Shown piece by piece: positions 53,912 through 63,404 of a DNA stretch of 64,000 nucleotides. The DNA is taken from contig NZ_CP083692.1 in assembly GCF_020096995.1 (NCBI RefSeq), positions 1,116,001-1,180,000 of the forward strand, written 5' to 3'. The notes beneath the pieces are model-generated. The model made no database searches. It had not been told where the DNA came from and saw nothing but the letters and a program-made list of their open reading frames with translations. Made by a program: the position numbers and the translations under genes. Position 1 is the first letter of the stretch. Each line of letters opens with the position of its first letter. Source of the stretch: Leucobacter sp. Psy1. Its GTDB lineage: Bacteria > Actinomycetota > Actinomycetes > Actinomycetales > Microbacteriaceae.

Positions 53912-55003
53912 GTGACCAGTCTGAGCGACCTTCCTCTCCGTGACAATCTCGTCGGCAAGCTGCCGTACGGCGCTCCTCAGGACCCCGTGCCGGTCAGTCT
54001 CAACGTCAACGAGAACACGCATCCCATCCCCGAAGAGGTCGTCGAAGACGTCGTGGCTGAGCTGTCACGGGCGGTACGGGGAGTCAATCGATACCCCGAC
54101 CGAGACTTCGGTGAACTCCGCGCGGCGCTCGCGGGGTACCTCGGACACGGTCTCAGCGCTGATCAGATCTGGGCGGCGAACGGCTCGAACGAGGTGCTGC
54201 AGCAGATTCTGCAGGCGTTCGGCGGTCCGGGTCGACGGCTGCTGAGCTTCACCCCGACCTATTCGATGTACCCCCTGCTGGCAGCCGGGACCGATACGGA
54301 GTGGGTGCCGGTTCCGCGACCCGACGATTACGTGCTCCGGCCGGATTTCGTGGCCCGGACGCTCGCCGAGCAGCGCCCCGATGTCGCGATCATCTGCGGA
54401 CCGAACAATCCCACGGGCACGTCGCTCGATCTCGAGGTCGTGGAGGCCGCTGCGGACGCGTTCGACGGCATCCTGATCGTGGACGAGGCGTACCACGAGT
54501 TCGACGCCGAGCATGAGAGCGCCCTTCGGCTGCTCCCCGGTCGCCCGCGGCTACTCGTCTCGCGCACCATGAGCAAGGCCTTCGCCTTCGCCGGTGTGCG
54601 CTTGGGATACCTCGCTGCGGACCCCGCTGTGGTGGATGCACTGCGCCTCGTGCGCCTGCCGTACCACCTGTCGGCGCTCACGCAGGCCGCGGCGATCGCG
54701 GCGGTCCGGCATGCCGACCGCATGCTCGCGACCGTCGACGACATCCGCGGTCAGCGGGACCGGCTCTCGGACGCGCTGACGAAGATGGGGTACACGGTGC
54801 ACCCTTCGGGCTCCAACTTCCTGCTGGTGGGGGGCTTCGCGAATCCCGGAGCGACGTTCGACGCGCTACGACGTCAGGGGATCCTGATCCGTGAACTCGG
54901 CATCCCCGGCCACCTGCGGATGACGGCGGGTACCGAAAGCGAGACGTCGACGCTCATCTCGGCGATCTCCGACCTCGGGCCAGGCGGCGCGCCCTCGGAG
55001 TGA
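53912..55003 (+). CDS. hisC: histidinol-phosphate aminotransferase
   Basis: 363 residues, fold-type I PLP aminotransferase. The PLP lysine is in SRTMSKAFAFAGVRLGYLAA; other signatures are LNVNENTHPIPEEV, NGSNEVLQQILQAFGGPGRR, ICGPNNPTGT and ILIVDEAYHEF. It makes histidinol phosphate and may also act on aromatic keto acids. GTG 53912 follows a leaderless promoter. It heads a hisC-hisB-hisH-priA cluster, but hisB has its own promoter. hisD, usually before hisC, is absent from the upstream sequence here. Confidence 0.94.
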   Translation: MTSLSDLPLRDNLVGKLPYGAPQDPVPVSLNVNENTHPIPEEVVEDVVAELSRAVRGVNRYPDRDFGELRAALAGYLGHGLSADQIWAANGSNEVLQQILQAFGGPGRRLLSFTPTYSMYPLLAAGTDTEWVPVPRPDDYVLRPDFVARTLAEQRPDVAIICGPNNPTGTSLDLEVVEAAADAFDGILIVDEAYHEFDAEHESALRLLPGRPRLLVSRTMSKAFAFAGVRLGYLAADPAVVDALRLVRLPYHLSALTQAAAIAAVRHADRMLATVDDIRGQRDRLSDALTKMGYTVHPSGSNFLLVGGFANPGATFDALRRQGILIRELGIPGHLRMTAGTESETSTLISAISDLGPGGAPSE

Positions 55004-55016
55004 GCCTGACGCGCGA

Positions 55017-55022
55017 TAGGAT
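55017..55022 (+). promoter_or_regulatory. hisB -10 element (leaderless)
   Basis: TAGGAT ends 6 nt before ATG 55029; no ribosome binding site. Confidence 0.5.
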
Positions 55023-55028
55023 CACTGT

Positions 55029-55637
55029 ATGACCGAAACCGCGCGCACCGCCCGTCTCGAGCGTCAGACGAGCGAGTCTCAGATCAGTGTCGAGGTGAAC
55101 CTCGACGGCACCGGGACTCACGACATCGAGACGGGAGTCCCGTTCTTCGATCACATGCTCACGGCGTTCGCGCGGCACGCATTGATCGACCTGACCGTGC
55201 GCGCAGCCGGCGATGTTCACATCGACGTGCATCACACCGTCGAAGACACCGGGATCCTGCTGGGAGCCGCCCTCCTGGAGGCGCTCGGCGATAAGCGCGG
55301 GATCACCCGGTACGGCGACGCTCTCGTGCCGCTCGACGAGGCACTGGCCCAGGCCGTGGTCGACATTTCGGGTCGCCCGTACCTCGTGCACTCCGGTGAG
55401 CCGACAGGGTTCGAGTATCACCTCATCGGCGGGCACTTCACGGGATCGATGGTCCGGCACTTCTTCGAAGCGCTCGTGTTGAATGCGCGGCTGACAGTGC
55501 ACGTCAGACTCGTCGAGGGGCGCGATCCTCACCACATCGCTGAGGCGGAGTTCAAGGCGTTCGCGCGGGCTCTGCGCCAGGCGAAGTCCTTCGATCCGCT
55601 CGAGACGGGTATCCCCTCGACGAAGGGTGCGCTGTGA
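55029..55637 (+). CDS. hisB: imidazoleglycerol-phosphate dehydratase
   Basis: 202 residues, monofunctional form. Manganese-binding histidine motifs are present: [46 protein letters not shown] and [19 protein letters not shown]. It dehydrates imidazole glycerol phosphate to imidazole acetol phosphate, the substrate for HisC. ATG 55029 follows a leaderless promoter. hisH overlaps its end by 4 bp. Confidence 0.96.
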   Translation: MTETARTARLERQTSESQISVEVNLDGTGTHDIETGVPFFDHMLTAFARHALIDLTVRAAGDVHIDVHHTVEDTGILLGAALLEALGDKRGITRYGDALVPLDEALAQAVVDISGRPYLVHSGEPTGFEYHLIGGHFTGSMVRHFFEALVLNARLTVHVRLVEGRDPHHIAEAEFKAFARALRQAKSFDPLETGIPSTKGAL

Positions 55638-56293
55638 CCGCACCTGCACCGACGGTTGCGGTACTCGACTACGGCTCGGGCAATGTGCACTCTGCCGTCA
55701 AGGCGCTCGTGCGCGCCGGGGCGGACGCGAGTCTCACGCGAGATCCTGAGACGGTTCTCACCGCCGACGGGCTCCTGGTGCCGGGTGTCGGGGCGTTCGA
55801 CGCCGTCATCCGCGCGCTCCGTGCGGTCGGCGGCGATCGCCTGATCGCCGAGCGGCTCTCCGAGGGGAGGCCGGTGCTCGGCATCTGCGTCGGCGAGCAG
55901 GTGATGTTCGCGCGCGGCATCGAGCGCGGCGTCGAGAGTGACGGGCTCGGGTACTGGCCGGGTACGGTGCGGGAACTGCGCGCGCCCGTGCTGCCCCACA
56001 TGGGCTGGAGCCCCGTCGACCCGCCTGCGGAATCGCGCCTGTTCCGCGGCGTGGAGCGAGAGCGCTTCTACTTCGTGCACAGTAATGCCGCCCCGGAGTG
56101 GGCGGTGGATTCAGGTCCATCGGCAGCTCCCCGGATCACCTGGGCCGAGCACGGCGAAAGATTCGTGGCCGCCGTCGAGGACGGCCCGCTCTCCGCGACA
56201 CAGTTCCACCCCGAGAAGTCCGGGGCGGCGGGTATTCGGTTGCTCGGCAACTGGATCGAGTCGCTCCGTACCACCCCCTCAGAAAGCGAGTAA
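55634..56293 (+). CDS. hisH: imidazole glycerol phosphate synthase, glutaminase subunit
   Basis: 219 residues, class I glutamine amidotransferase. The nucleophilic cysteine is in [14 protein letters not shown] and the His/Glu of the triad in [10 protein letters not shown]; the N-terminal [16 protein letters not shown] is typical. It supplies ammonia to HisF, which is not in this window. GTG 55634 overlaps the hisB stop. priA starts 3 bp after its stop. Confidence 0.95.
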   Translation: MTAPAPTVAVLDYGSGNVHSAVKALVRAGADASLTRDPETVLTADGLLVPGVGAFDAVIRALRAVGGDRLIAERLSEGRPVLGICVGEQVMFARGIERGVESDGLGYWPGTVRELRAPVLPHMGWSPVDPPAESRLFRGVERERFYFVHSNAAPEWAVDSGPSAAPRITWAEHGERFVAAVEDGPLSATQFHPEKSGAAGIRLLGNWIESLRTTPSESE

Positions 56294-56296
56294 TCC

Positions 56297-57049
56297 GTGA
56301 CGGCGTTCACCGAACAGCCCCGACTGACCCTCCTTCCCGCGATCGACATCGTGGACGGTGCCGCTGTGCGGCTCGTGCAGGGCGAGGCGGGGAGCGAGAC
56401 CGACTACGGCAGCCCGCTCGACGCTGCTCTCCAGTGGATCGACCAGGGCGCCGAGTGGATCCATCTCGTCGATCTGGACGCCGCGTTCGGGCGGGGCAGC
56501 AACGCCGGTGTCATTCGGAAGGTGCTGGCCCACGCGAAGCACGTGCGCATCGAGCTCTCGGGTGGTATTCGCGACGATGCCAGTCTCGACGCGGCGCTGG
56601 AGCACGGTGCGGCCCGCGTCAACCTCGGCACGGCCGCACTCGAGGATCCGGAGTGGACGGCAGCAGTGATCGCTCGCTACGGGGAGCGCATCGCGGTGGG
56701 CCTCGACGTGCGGGGCGACACTCTCGCGGCACGCGGGTGGACTGAGGACAGCGGCAACCTCTGGGAGGTGCTGGATCGCCTCGAGGAGGCGGCCTGCCCG
56801 CGCTATGTGGTCACCGATGTGACTCGCGACGGCATGATGCAGGGCCCGAATCTCGACCTTCTGCGCCGCGTGTCGGAGCGGACCGATCGCCCCGTCGTCG
56901 CCTCCGGTGGCATCTCGAGTCTCGACGATCTCGCGGCGCTCCGCGAGCTGGTCCCGCTCGGCGTGGAGGGCGCCATCGTGGGCAAGGCACTGTACTCGGG
57001 CGCCTTCACCCTCGGGGCAGCGCTCGACGTGGCGGGGCGGGCCGAGTAG
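56297..57049 (+). CDS. priA: phosphoribosyl isomerase A (HisA/PriA)
   Basis: 250 residues, TIM barrel. Signatures: [19 protein letters not shown] with the first catalytic Asp, [40 protein letters not shown] with the second Asp, and [13 protein letters not shown]. It isomerises ProFAR in histidine synthesis; in actinobacteria without trpF the same enzyme also performs the PRA isomerase step of tryptophan synthesis, hence priA. Whether trpF exists elsewhere cannot be seen here. GTG 56297 follows hisH closely. Confidence 0.94.
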   Translation: MTAFTEQPRLTLLPAIDIVDGAAVRLVQGEAGSETDYGSPLDAALQWIDQGAEWIHLVDLDAAFGRGSNAGVIRKVLAHAKHVRIELSGGIRDDASLDAALEHGAARVNLGTAALEDPEWTAAVIARYGERIAVGLDVRGDTLAARGWTEDSGNLWEVLDRLEEAACPRYVVTDVTRDGMMQGPNLDLLRRVSERTDRPVVASGGISSLDDLAALRELVPLGVEGAIVGKALYSGAFTLGAALDVAGRAE

Positions 57050-57055
57050 GCCGTC

Positions 57056-57955
57056 ATGGCGATCAAGCGCCTGCCGTCGACGGGTGACGCCCCCCGATCC
57101 ACCGGTGTTCCCGACAGCTTGGTCTCCGGCGGGGCGACTGATTCCGCCGGGTTTCCCTGGGCTGGACGCAGCTTCGACCACCACGAGACCGCATTCGCGG
57201 ACGACGACGGGGCGACCCCCGAGATCTTCAGGGACGCGATCGATGCACTGCGCGCCGCGGCCTCGAGCCTGAGGGGCGCCACGAGCGCCGAGGGGCAGCG
57301 TACGGCGCTCGGCGAACTCGCCGCCGCACACGCTGACGCTCTGGTCACGCTCTCCCGGTGCCGAGTACTCGTGCCGCTTGTCGCGGAGGCGGGGGACATC
57401 GGTGAGACCGAGGGCGGGCGCACCGTCGAGAAGACGCAGGAGCTCTCCATCGTCACGGTCCTCGGGCCTGACGGGAGACGAGTCATGCCGGTGTTCAGTT
57501 CCGTCGAGGCCCTGCGCACGTGGAACAGCGACGCCAGGCCGATCCCAGTGGCCGCGCCGCAGGCCGCCCTCGCGGCGGCACAGGACGATCACGCGCTCAT
57601 CATCGTCGATCCGGGTACTGCCGAGCGCGAGTTCGGCGTCCGGCGGACGGCACTGCAAGCCCTCGCCGAGGGCGGAGTCGCGCAACCGGCGTGGGCTGAT
57701 CCGGATGTCGAGCGAGCGTTCGCCTCCGGGATCGCGGGGGATCCTCGCGTGAGCTACACCGCGATCGTTCCCGGGGACCCCGAGGCACGATTGCTGGCGC
57801 CGGAAGTCGATGTCGTGCTTGGGCTCGTGCCAGGTCTCGACCGAGAGTCGTTGCGGGCGGTCGTGCAGGCGGCGAGCAGCGTGTGGTCGGCCGATCCGGT
57901 GATCACCGAGCGCGTCGACTCCCTCAGGGTCGTGCCGACGGGCTCGGCGAGCTGA
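57056..57955 (+). CDS. SseB family protein
   Basis: 299 residues with no signal or membrane segment. It matches the SseB-like family regularly found after priA in actinobacteria: RTALGELAAAHADALVTLSR, CRVLVPLVAE, TQELSIVTVLGPDGRRVMPV, FSSVEALRTWNSDARPIPV, DHALIIVDPGTAEREF. The N-terminal 45 residues (PRSTGVPDSLVSGGATDSAG) are variable. Function is unknown. ATG 57056 begins 6 bp after priA, probably in the same transcript. It converges on a DUF1844 gene with 3 bp between stops. Confidence 0.82.
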   Translation: MAIKRLPSTGDAPRSTGVPDSLVSGGATDSAGFPWAGRSFDHHETAFADDDGATPEIFRDAIDALRAAASSLRGATSAEGQRTALGELAAAHADALVTLSRCRVLVPLVAEAGDIGETEGGRTVEKTQELSIVTVLGPDGRRVMPVFSSVEALRTWNSDARPIPVAAPQAALAAAQDDHALIIVDPGTAEREFGVRRTALQALAEGGVAQPAWADPDVERAFASGIAGDPRVSYTAIVPGDPEARLLAPEVDVVLGLVPGLDRESLRAVVQAASSVWSADPVITERVDSLRVVPTGSAS

Positions 57956-57958
57956 GCC

Positions 57959-58324
57959 CTAGTTGACGGGTCCGGTGTACTTCTCCCCGGGGCCCTGACC
58001 CGGCGCGTCGGGGAACTGGGAGGCCTCGCGGAACGCGAGCTGCACCGATCGCAGGCCATCGCGCAGGCTTCGCGCGTGCATGTCGCTCACCTCGGGCGCA
58101 CCCGCCGTGATGAGACCTGCGAGGGCATTGATGAGCTTACGTGCCTCATCGAGATCGATCTGGCTCTCGGGATCGTCGGCGAGGCCCACCTTGACCGCGG
58201 CCGCGCTGAGGAGGTGCACGGCGGCGGTGGTGATGACCTCGACCGCGGCGACGTCAGCGATGTCGCGTGTGGCGTCCGCCGCGGGGTCGGTGGCGGACGT
58301 GTCGGGTACGGTCTCGTCGTTCAT
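57959..58324 (-). CDS. DUF1844 family protein
   Basis: 121 residues. The conserved core is [20 protein letters not shown], then [19 protein letters not shown] and [17 protein letters not shown], as in the DUF1844 proteins that sit beside infC in actinobacteria; the acidic N-terminus and the basic short end are variable. It is helical and probably cytoplasmic. The ATG at 58324 has AGGAT upstream on the minus strand. It is divergent from infC, across a gap shared with the infC promoter. Function unknown. Confidence 0.82.
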   Translation of the reverse strand: MNDETVPDTSATDPAADATRDIADVAAVEVITTAAVHLLSAAAVKVGLADDPESQIDLDEARKLINALAGLITAGAPEVSDMHARSLRDGLRSVQLAFREASQFPDAPGQGPGEKYTGPVN

Positions 58325-58346
58325 GGCATCCTGTCTGTGGCTGTGC

Positions 58347-58352
58347 TAAACT
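58347..58352 (+). promoter_or_regulatory. infC operon -10 element
   Basis: TAAACT with a predicted start near 58359, about 190 nt before the infC coding region. Confidence 0.45.
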
Positions 58353-58358
58353 TCTGCT

Positions 58359-58551
58359 GGTTCTCGGTGTTTTGCCGAGAAAACGGAAGTGGAGATTCTC
58401 CCACCCGGCACCGCACATAACAGGTTACCGGGTCGTTGACACCCCGCCGCGCATCGCGCGGCAGCAGAAGGGTGTGAGAGTGCGCGTCGCTCTTGATCTC
58501 CGTGACCGTGGTCCGCATCGGACCCAGTACACGAGATCAGAGGAGCAAGCG
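58359..58551 (+). promoter_or_regulatory. infC-rpmI-rplT leader with hairpins
   Basis: TTCTCGG (58361-58367) pairs perfectly with CCGAGAA (58375-58381) at the 5' end, and GCCGCGC (58446-58452) with GCGCGGC (58456-58462). Leaders of infC operons are commonly sites of L20 autoregulation; I could not fit a known L20-leader fold by eye. Confidence 0.4.
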
Positions 58552-59175
<624 letters not shown>

Positions 59176-59249
59176 AGACTTCGGTGCCCAGCGCGCCGTA
59201 GCACCCGTGGTCGCCCAGGCGACGCACAACACGAATCAAGGAGAAATCG

Positions 59250-59444
59250 ATGCCCAAGCAGAAGACCCACTCGGGGGCCAAGAAGCGGTTCAAGGTCACC
59301 GGCTCCGGCAAGCTGATGAAGCAGCAGGCCGGTATGCGCCACAACCTCGAGGTCAAGGCCTCGAAGCGGAAGCGCCGCCTGAACGCCGAGCAGGTGCTCT
59401 CGAAGGGCGACGCTCAGCAGGCCAAGCGGATGCTCGGCCTCTAA
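59250..59444 (+). CDS. rpmI: 50S ribosomal protein L35
   Basis: 64 residues. The typical start [20 protein letters not shown] is followed by basic segments ([15 protein letters not shown]). It is part of the large ribosomal subunit. ATG 59250 has AAGGAGAA 6 nt upstream. It lies between infC (74 bp upstream) and rplT (41 bp downstream) in the conserved order. Confidence 0.97.
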   Translation: MPKQKTHSGAKKRFKVTGSGKLMKQQAGMRHNLEVKASKRKRRLNAEQVLSKGDAQQAKRMLGL

Positions 59445-59485
59445 CCGGCACCCGAACCCAGACTTTTTCGTAAGGAAGACAGAAC

Positions 59486-59869
59486 ATGGCAAGAGTCAAG
59501 CGGGCAGTCAACGCCCACAAGAAGCGTCGCGTAATCCTCGAGCGCGCTGAGGGCTACCGCGGACAGCGTTCGCGCCTCTACCGGAAGGCGAAGGAGCAGG
59601 TCACCCACTCGCTCGTCTACTCGTACAACGATCGTCGCAAGCGCAAGGGCGATTTCCGTCGTCTGTGGATCCAGCGCATCAACGCGGGCGCGCGCGCCAA
59701 CGGCCTGACCTACAACCGCTTCATCCAGGGCCTCGGCCTGGCAGGCATCGAGGTCGACCGTCGCATGCTCGCCGAGCTCGCCGTGAACGAGCCCGCAACG
59801 TTCGCGACCCTCGTCGCGACCGCGAAGCAGGCCCTTCCCGAGGACACCTCGGCTCCGAAGGCCGCGTAA
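59486..59869 (+). CDS. rplT: 50S ribosomal protein L20
   Basis: 127 residues. Start [20 protein letters not shown], with [20 protein letters not shown] and [20 protein letters not shown] as family signatures. It is an early assembly protein and, in many bacteria, the repressor of this operon. ATG 59486 has AAGGAAG upstream. The last 12 residues (EDTSAPKAA) are a short actinobacterial extension. A strong terminator follows. Confidence 0.97.
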   Translation: MARVKRAVNAHKKRRVILERAEGYRGQRSRLYRKAKEQVTHSLVYSYNDRRKRKGDFRRLWIQRINAGARANGLTYNRFIQGLGLAGIEVDRRMLAELAVNEPATFATLVATAKQALPEDTSAPKAA

Positions 59870-59885
59870 GCGTCGTTCTCTCCGC

Positions 59886-59926
59886 CGGAACCCCGTCGCC
59901 CTGTGGGCGGCGGGGTTCCGCGTTTT
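59886..59926 (+). terminator. rho-independent terminator after rplT
   Basis: CGGAACCCCG pairs with CGGGGTTCCG, extended inward by CGCCC/GGGCG, then CGTTTT. It ends the infC-rpmI-rplT transcript. Confidence 0.9.
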
Positions 59927-59946
59927 CCCGCCCGATGCGGTCCACG

Positions 59947-59952
59947 TAGGAT
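59947..59952 (+). promoter_or_regulatory. rRNA methyltransferase -10 element (leaderless)
   Basis: TAGGAT ends 6 nt before GTG 59959; no ribosome binding site. Confidence 0.5.
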
Positions 59953-59958
59953 GGGGCG

Positions 59959-60771
59959 GTGAGCGACGTCATTCTCAGTAACCGTCAGTCCGGCCGGGTC
60001 AAGCGCGCTGCGGCCCTCGTGCGGAAGAAGGACCGCCGGGCGCAGGGGCGGTTCCTCGTGGAGGGGCCTCAGGCGGTGCGCGAGGCGCTCGTGCACGCGC
60101 CGCAGCTCGTCGAGGTCGTCTACGCGACCGACGAAGCGCAGCCCTGGCAGCTGGAGCTCGACCGTCTTGCCGACCGAGAGGGCGTCGAACTCGTCCGCGC
60201 GACAGCGGACGTCGTGGCCGCGATGACCGAGACGGTCACACCGCAGGGTGTCGTCGCGGTCGTCGCCGATTGCCGGGTACCGGTCGCTGAGGCCTGTGCC
60301 GGGGGGCGTCTGGTGGCGATTCTCCACGAGGTACGCGATCCCGGGAATGCCGGCGCCGTGTTGCGAGCGGCGGACGCCGCTGGTGCGGACGCCGTGGTGT
60401 TCGCCGGCGACAGCGTGGATCCACTGCACCCCAAGGTCGTGCGGTCGACTACCGGCTCGCTGTTCCACCTGCCAGTCGCGTCAGCACCCGCACTGGAGGA
60501 TGCCGTGCTGGCTGCGCGGGAAGCCGGTCTCGCCGTCGTGGCGGCGGACGTCGGTGGTGCGGAGCTCGCTGCGTCCCGCGAGGAGCAGGGGCTTGCCGAG
60601 GCCACAGCGTGGGTCTTCGGCAATGAGGCTCGGGGCCTGTCGGCGAAAGCGCTCGCGCACGTGGACCGTTCTGTACGCCTTCCGATCTTCGGCCGCGCCG
60701 AGTCGCTCAACCTGGCAACCGCCGCGAGCGTTCTCCTCTACGAATCCGCCTTCGCTCAGCGCTCACGCTGA
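59959..60771 (+). CDS. TrmH/SpoU family RNA 2'-O-methyltransferase
   Basis: 270 residues. An N-terminal substrate-binding domain (RRAQGRFLVEGPQAVREALV) precedes the SPOUT knot domain with motif 1 HEVRDPGNAGAVLRAADAAG, motif 2 AWVFGNEARGLSAKALAHVD and motif 3 LPIFGRAESLNLATAASVLL. It methylates ribose in RNA; homologues beside rplT are annotated as 23S rRNA (RlmB-like or TsnR/AviRb-like) methyltransferases, and the exact target cannot be read. GTG 59959 follows a leaderless promoter. Confidence 0.9.
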   Translation: MSDVILSNRQSGRVKRAAALVRKKDRRAQGRFLVEGPQAVREALVHAPQLVEVVYATDEAQPWQLELDRLADREGVELVRATADVVAAMTETVTPQGVVAVVADCRVPVAEACAGGRLVAILHEVRDPGNAGAVLRAADAAGADAVVFAGDSVDPLHPKVVRSTTGSLFHLPVASAPALEDAVLAAREAGLAVVAADVGGAELAASREEQGLAEATAWVFGNEARGLSAKALAHVDRSVRLPIFGRAESLNLATAASVLLYESAFAQRSR

Positions 60772-60785
60772 AGGGCGGGCGTCGC

Positions 60786-60803
60786 CCTCGCCCCGGGGCG
60801 AGG
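60786..60803. terminator. palindrome between convergent genes, possible terminator
   Basis: CCTCGCCCCGGGGCGAGG is an 18-bp perfect palindrome, 15 bp after the methyltransferase stop and 57 bp after (minus strand) the copC stop. Confidence 0.4.
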
Positions 60804-60859
60804 AACACGCCGGACAGCGCGGTCCGGGCGCGCCCGTCGCCCCGGGTGCCGGGGCCGGC

Positions 60860-61543
60860 TCAGCTGTCTTCTGAGGGGCCGTCGGGCGTACGGTCCTCGG
60901 GCCGCTTCCGGTTCTTCATCACGACGACGATCACCGCACCGATCGCCGCGAGCGCCCCGAGACCGATGATCGCGGGGAGCACGTATCCGGCGCCGTCCGC
61001 CGACGCATCGCGCGCGGCGTCATCGTTCTCTTCGGCGGTGGTGCCGTTGTCGCTTCCGGCGGGCTCGGAGGGGTCGAATGGGCGGAAGCCGGGATCCTCA
61101 GACGCGGGGTTCTCGAGGTCGAAGACGAATGCGCCCTCGATGGGGTGGCCGTCGCTCGAGACGACACGCCAGACGACCCGGTACTCACCGGGTTCGAGGT
61201 CGTCCGCGACGGGCTGATCAACGTCGCGCCCGCTGTGCTGAGGCTCGCCATCCGTGACATCAGCGCCGTCCGGGTCGGTGACGGCGATCTCGGTGCCGTT
61301 GGTGAGGATCTCGTCGCTGAAGCTGAGTTGGACCGCGGCGACGGAGTCGACGTCGTCGAGCACGAGCCGCTGTCCGACGAGCTCGTCGTGGGCGAGTGCT
61401 GGCGTGGCGATGCCGCCGACTGCCACAGCGGCCGCGAGCGCCGTAGCGGAAGCGAGTCGCAGGCCGGTGCGTCGTCCGGTGCGGGGAGTAGAGGGGGAGT
61501 GACCGCGTGCGGCCGTGTGATCGTGGAGTTCCGGAGTGAGCAT
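60860..61543 (-). CDS. copC: CopC domain copper-resistance-type protein
   Basis: 227 residues. A long signal peptide (SATALAAAVAVGGIATPALA) exposes a mature N-terminal histidine (AHDELVG), the copper ligand of CopC proteins. The beta-sandwich has AVQLSFSDEILTNGTEIAVT and EPGEYRVVWRVVSSDGHPIE, then GAFVFDL, the family's end motif. A disordered acidic linker (EENDDAARDASADGAG) leads to a C-terminal membrane helix (LPAIIGLGALAAIGAVIVVV) and basic tail. It is a membrane-anchored extracytoplasmic copper-binding protein. The methionine-rich Cu(I) site is not obvious. CopD is not fused or adjacent. The start is the ATG-like codon at 61543; a later start nearer the signal helix is possible. Confidence 0.85.
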   Translation of the reverse strand: MLTPELHDHTAARGHSPSTPRTGRRTGLRLASATALAAAVAVGGIATPALAHDELVGQRLVLDDVDSVAAVQLSFSDEILTNGTEIAVTDPDGADVTDGEPQHSGRDVDQPVADDLEPGEYRVVWRVVSSDGHPIEGAFVFDLENPASEDPGFRPFDPSEPAGSDNGTTAEENDDAARDASADGAGYVLPAIIGLGALAAIGAVIVVVMKNRKRPEDRTPDGPSEDS

Positions 61544-61600
61544 GGGGGTCCGTTTCGTCGGGTCGGTCGGTGGTTCGGCAGCGTGCGCATCCGAACCGGG

Positions 61601-62278
61601 TCAGAGGACGAGGACTCCCGGAGGCCCGCGATGGGAGATGGCGGAGAGGCTGCAGAGGCGGGGGCGCAGTGCGGAGTAACGGTCACGGGCGGCAAGGATG
61701 CCGGCGCGGTGCCGATGCGCGACGATTGCGGGAGCGGGTGGGAGAACGATGCGTCGCAGCAGACCTCGTACTGAGCGAGCTCCAGCTTCACCGCGAGAGA
61801 TGAGCGCGACCGTCGCCGCTGCCGCAAGCGCGTGGCTGATCCACATCAGGAGGGAAGCTTCGCCGAGCGAGACCGAGCTGAGGGGCGCCTCGGCTCCCTG
61901 CAGTGTTCCGAACCGCACGCTGTGCGCAGCATGTGCCGAGATTCCGGTACCCGCGGTGGTCACCGGTCCATGTGCCGCCCCGAGTCCGGCGAACGACCAG
62001 TGGAAGAGGAATTGACTCGCGACGACGGCGACGCTCGTCCGGAGGAGCGAACCGGCGCGGCCGGACAACGCGATGCAGACGGGCCAGGCGAGCGCCGCCG
62101 TCGCGACGACCGAGAGCGTCGTCACCTCGGAGCCGCCGAGGGCGTGCGAGCCGGCCGCGAGCAGCGTCGAGGCGACGGCGACGAGAGTTCCGCGCAGCAC
62201 ACGCTCTCGCCGGCTCGGCGCGCGGGCAGGTGCGGACCCCGCGTCTCGCGTCTCGGAAGGTCCGCCCGTCTGGTCCAC
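61601..62278 (-). CDS. membrane protein of unknown function next to copC
   Basis: 225 residues from the GTG at 62278, chosen because TACACT lies 7 nt upstream on the minus strand; a longer frame from 62368 would overlap pheS. Four or five hydrophobic helices: RGTLVAVASTLLAAGSHAL, TLSVVATAALAWPVCIAL, LLRTSVAVVASQFLFHWSFA and ASLLMWISHALAAAATVALI. A loop carries histidines (ISAHAAHSVRFG) and the C-terminal 60 residues are Arg-rich (LRRIVLPPAPAIVAHRHRAG). It precedes copC on the same strand by 57 bp, so a role in copper handling is possible but unproven. No family recognised. Confidence 0.65.
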   Translation of the reverse strand: MDQTGGPSETRDAGSAPARAPSRRERVLRGTLVAVASTLLAAGSHALGGSEVTTLSVVATAALAWPVCIALSGRAGSLLRTSVAVVASQFLFHWSFAGLGAAHGPVTTAGTGISAHAAHSVRFGTLQGAEAPLSSVSLGEASLLMWISHALAAAATVALISRGEAGARSVRGLLRRIVLPPAPAIVAHRHRAGILAARDRYSALRPRLCSLSAISHRGPPGVLVL

Positions 62279-62285
62279 GGCCCTC

Positions 62286-62291
62286 AGTGTA
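62286..62291 (-). promoter_or_regulatory. -10 element of the copC-associated membrane gene (leaderless)
   Basis: On the minus strand TACACT ends 7 nt before the GTG at 62278. It is divergent from the pheS promoter. Confidence 0.45.
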
Positions 62292-62334
62292 ATCGGGGCC
62301 GCTGACGAGGTGCCCGGCGGCCGGCGGCGCACGG

Positions 62335-62340
62335 TAAACT
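62335..62340 (+). promoter_or_regulatory. pheS -10 element (leaderless)
   Basis: TAAACT ends 8 nt before GTG 62349; no ribosome binding site. No T-box or attenuator is seen. Confidence 0.45.
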
Positions 62341-62348
62341 TGATCACC

Positions 62349-63404
62349 GTGTCAGACTCCAACCCCATCTCACCCGAAGCGGTCGATGCCGCGGTCGCGG
62401 CGGCCCTCGCCGCATTCGAGTCTTCGGACTCCGTCGCCGACCTGAAGCGCGCCCGCGCCGAGCACGCAGGCGAGGCATCGGCGATCGCTCAGCTCAATGC
62501 GCTGATGCGTCAGGTTCCCAAGGATGAGAAGGCCGCGACCGGCAAGCTCATGGGGCAGGCGCGAGGTCGCATCGAGGGCGCCTACAAGTCGCGTGAGGCG
62601 ACGCTCGCCGAGGCCGAGGCGCAGGCCAGGCTCGTCGCCGAGACGGTCGACGTCACCGCGGCGCCCGTGCGGCGCGAAGCGGGCACCCGTCATCCGCTCG
62701 CTCAGCTCCAGGACGACATCGCCGATGTCTTCGTCGGGATGGGCTGGGAGGTCGCGGAGGGCCCGGAGCTCGAGCACGAGTGGTTCAACTTCGACGCGCT
62801 GGGCTTCGATCCCGATCACCCGGCGCGCGCCATGCAGGACACGTTCTTCGTGGAACCCGCTGAGCGGCACCTGGTGCTCCGTACGCACACCTCCCCGGTG
62901 CAGATCCGCGCCCTGCTCGGCGAGCAGCTGACGCACACGGCCCTTCCGCTCTACGTCGTGGCCCCGGGACGCGTGTACCGGACCGATGAGCTCGACGCGA
63001 CGCACACGCCCGTCTTCCACCAGATCGAGGGCATCGCCATCGATCGCGGCCTCACGATGGCCCACTTGCGCGGCACGCTGGAGCACTTCGCGAGGCAGAT
63101 GTTCGGCGAGGGCGCCGAGATCCGTCTCAGGCCGAACTTCTTCCCCTTCACCGAGCCGAGCGCCGAGATGGACGTGTGGCAGCCGCACGCCAAGGGCGGC
63201 GCACGCTGGGTCGAGTGGGGTGGATGCGGCATGGTCGATCCGAACGTGCTCGCCGCCGCCGGTGTCGATCCGGAGGAGTACCAGGGGTTTGCCTTCGGCA
63301 TGGGCATCGAGCGCACCCTGCAGTTCCGCCACGACCTCAGCGACATGCGCGACATGGTCGAGGGCGATATTCGTTTCAACTCCCAGTTCGGAGGATTGGT
63401 CTGA
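62349..63404 (+). CDS. pheS: phenylalanyl-tRNA synthetase alpha subunit
   Basis: 351 residues. The coiled-coil N-terminal region (about 1-95) is followed by the class II catalytic core: motif 1 region THTSPVQIRALLGEQLTHT, motif 2 GRVYRTDELDATHTPVFHQI, and motif 3 FAFGMGIERTLQFRHDLSDM. With the beta subunit it forms the alpha2beta2 enzyme that charges tRNA-Phe. GTG 62349 is chosen for its leaderless promoter; the frame is open upstream through the divergent gene. pheT overlaps its stop by one base (TGATG). Confidence 0.96.
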   Translation: MSDSNPISPEAVDAAVAAALAAFESSDSVADLKRARAEHAGEASAIAQLNALMRQVPKDEKAATGKLMGQARGRIEGAYKSREATLAEAEAQARLVAETVDVTAAPVRREAGTRHPLAQLQDDIADVFVGMGWEVAEGPELEHEWFNFDALGFDPDHPARAMQDTFFVEPAERHLVLRTHTSPVQIRALLGEQLTHTALPLYVVAPGRVYRTDELDATHTPVFHQIEGIAIDRGLTMAHLRGTLEHFARQMFGEGAEIRLRPNFFPFTEPSAEMDVWQPHAKGGARWVEWGGCGMVDPNVLAAAGVDPEEYQGFAFGMGIERTLQFRHDLSDMRDMVEGDIRFNSQFGGLV

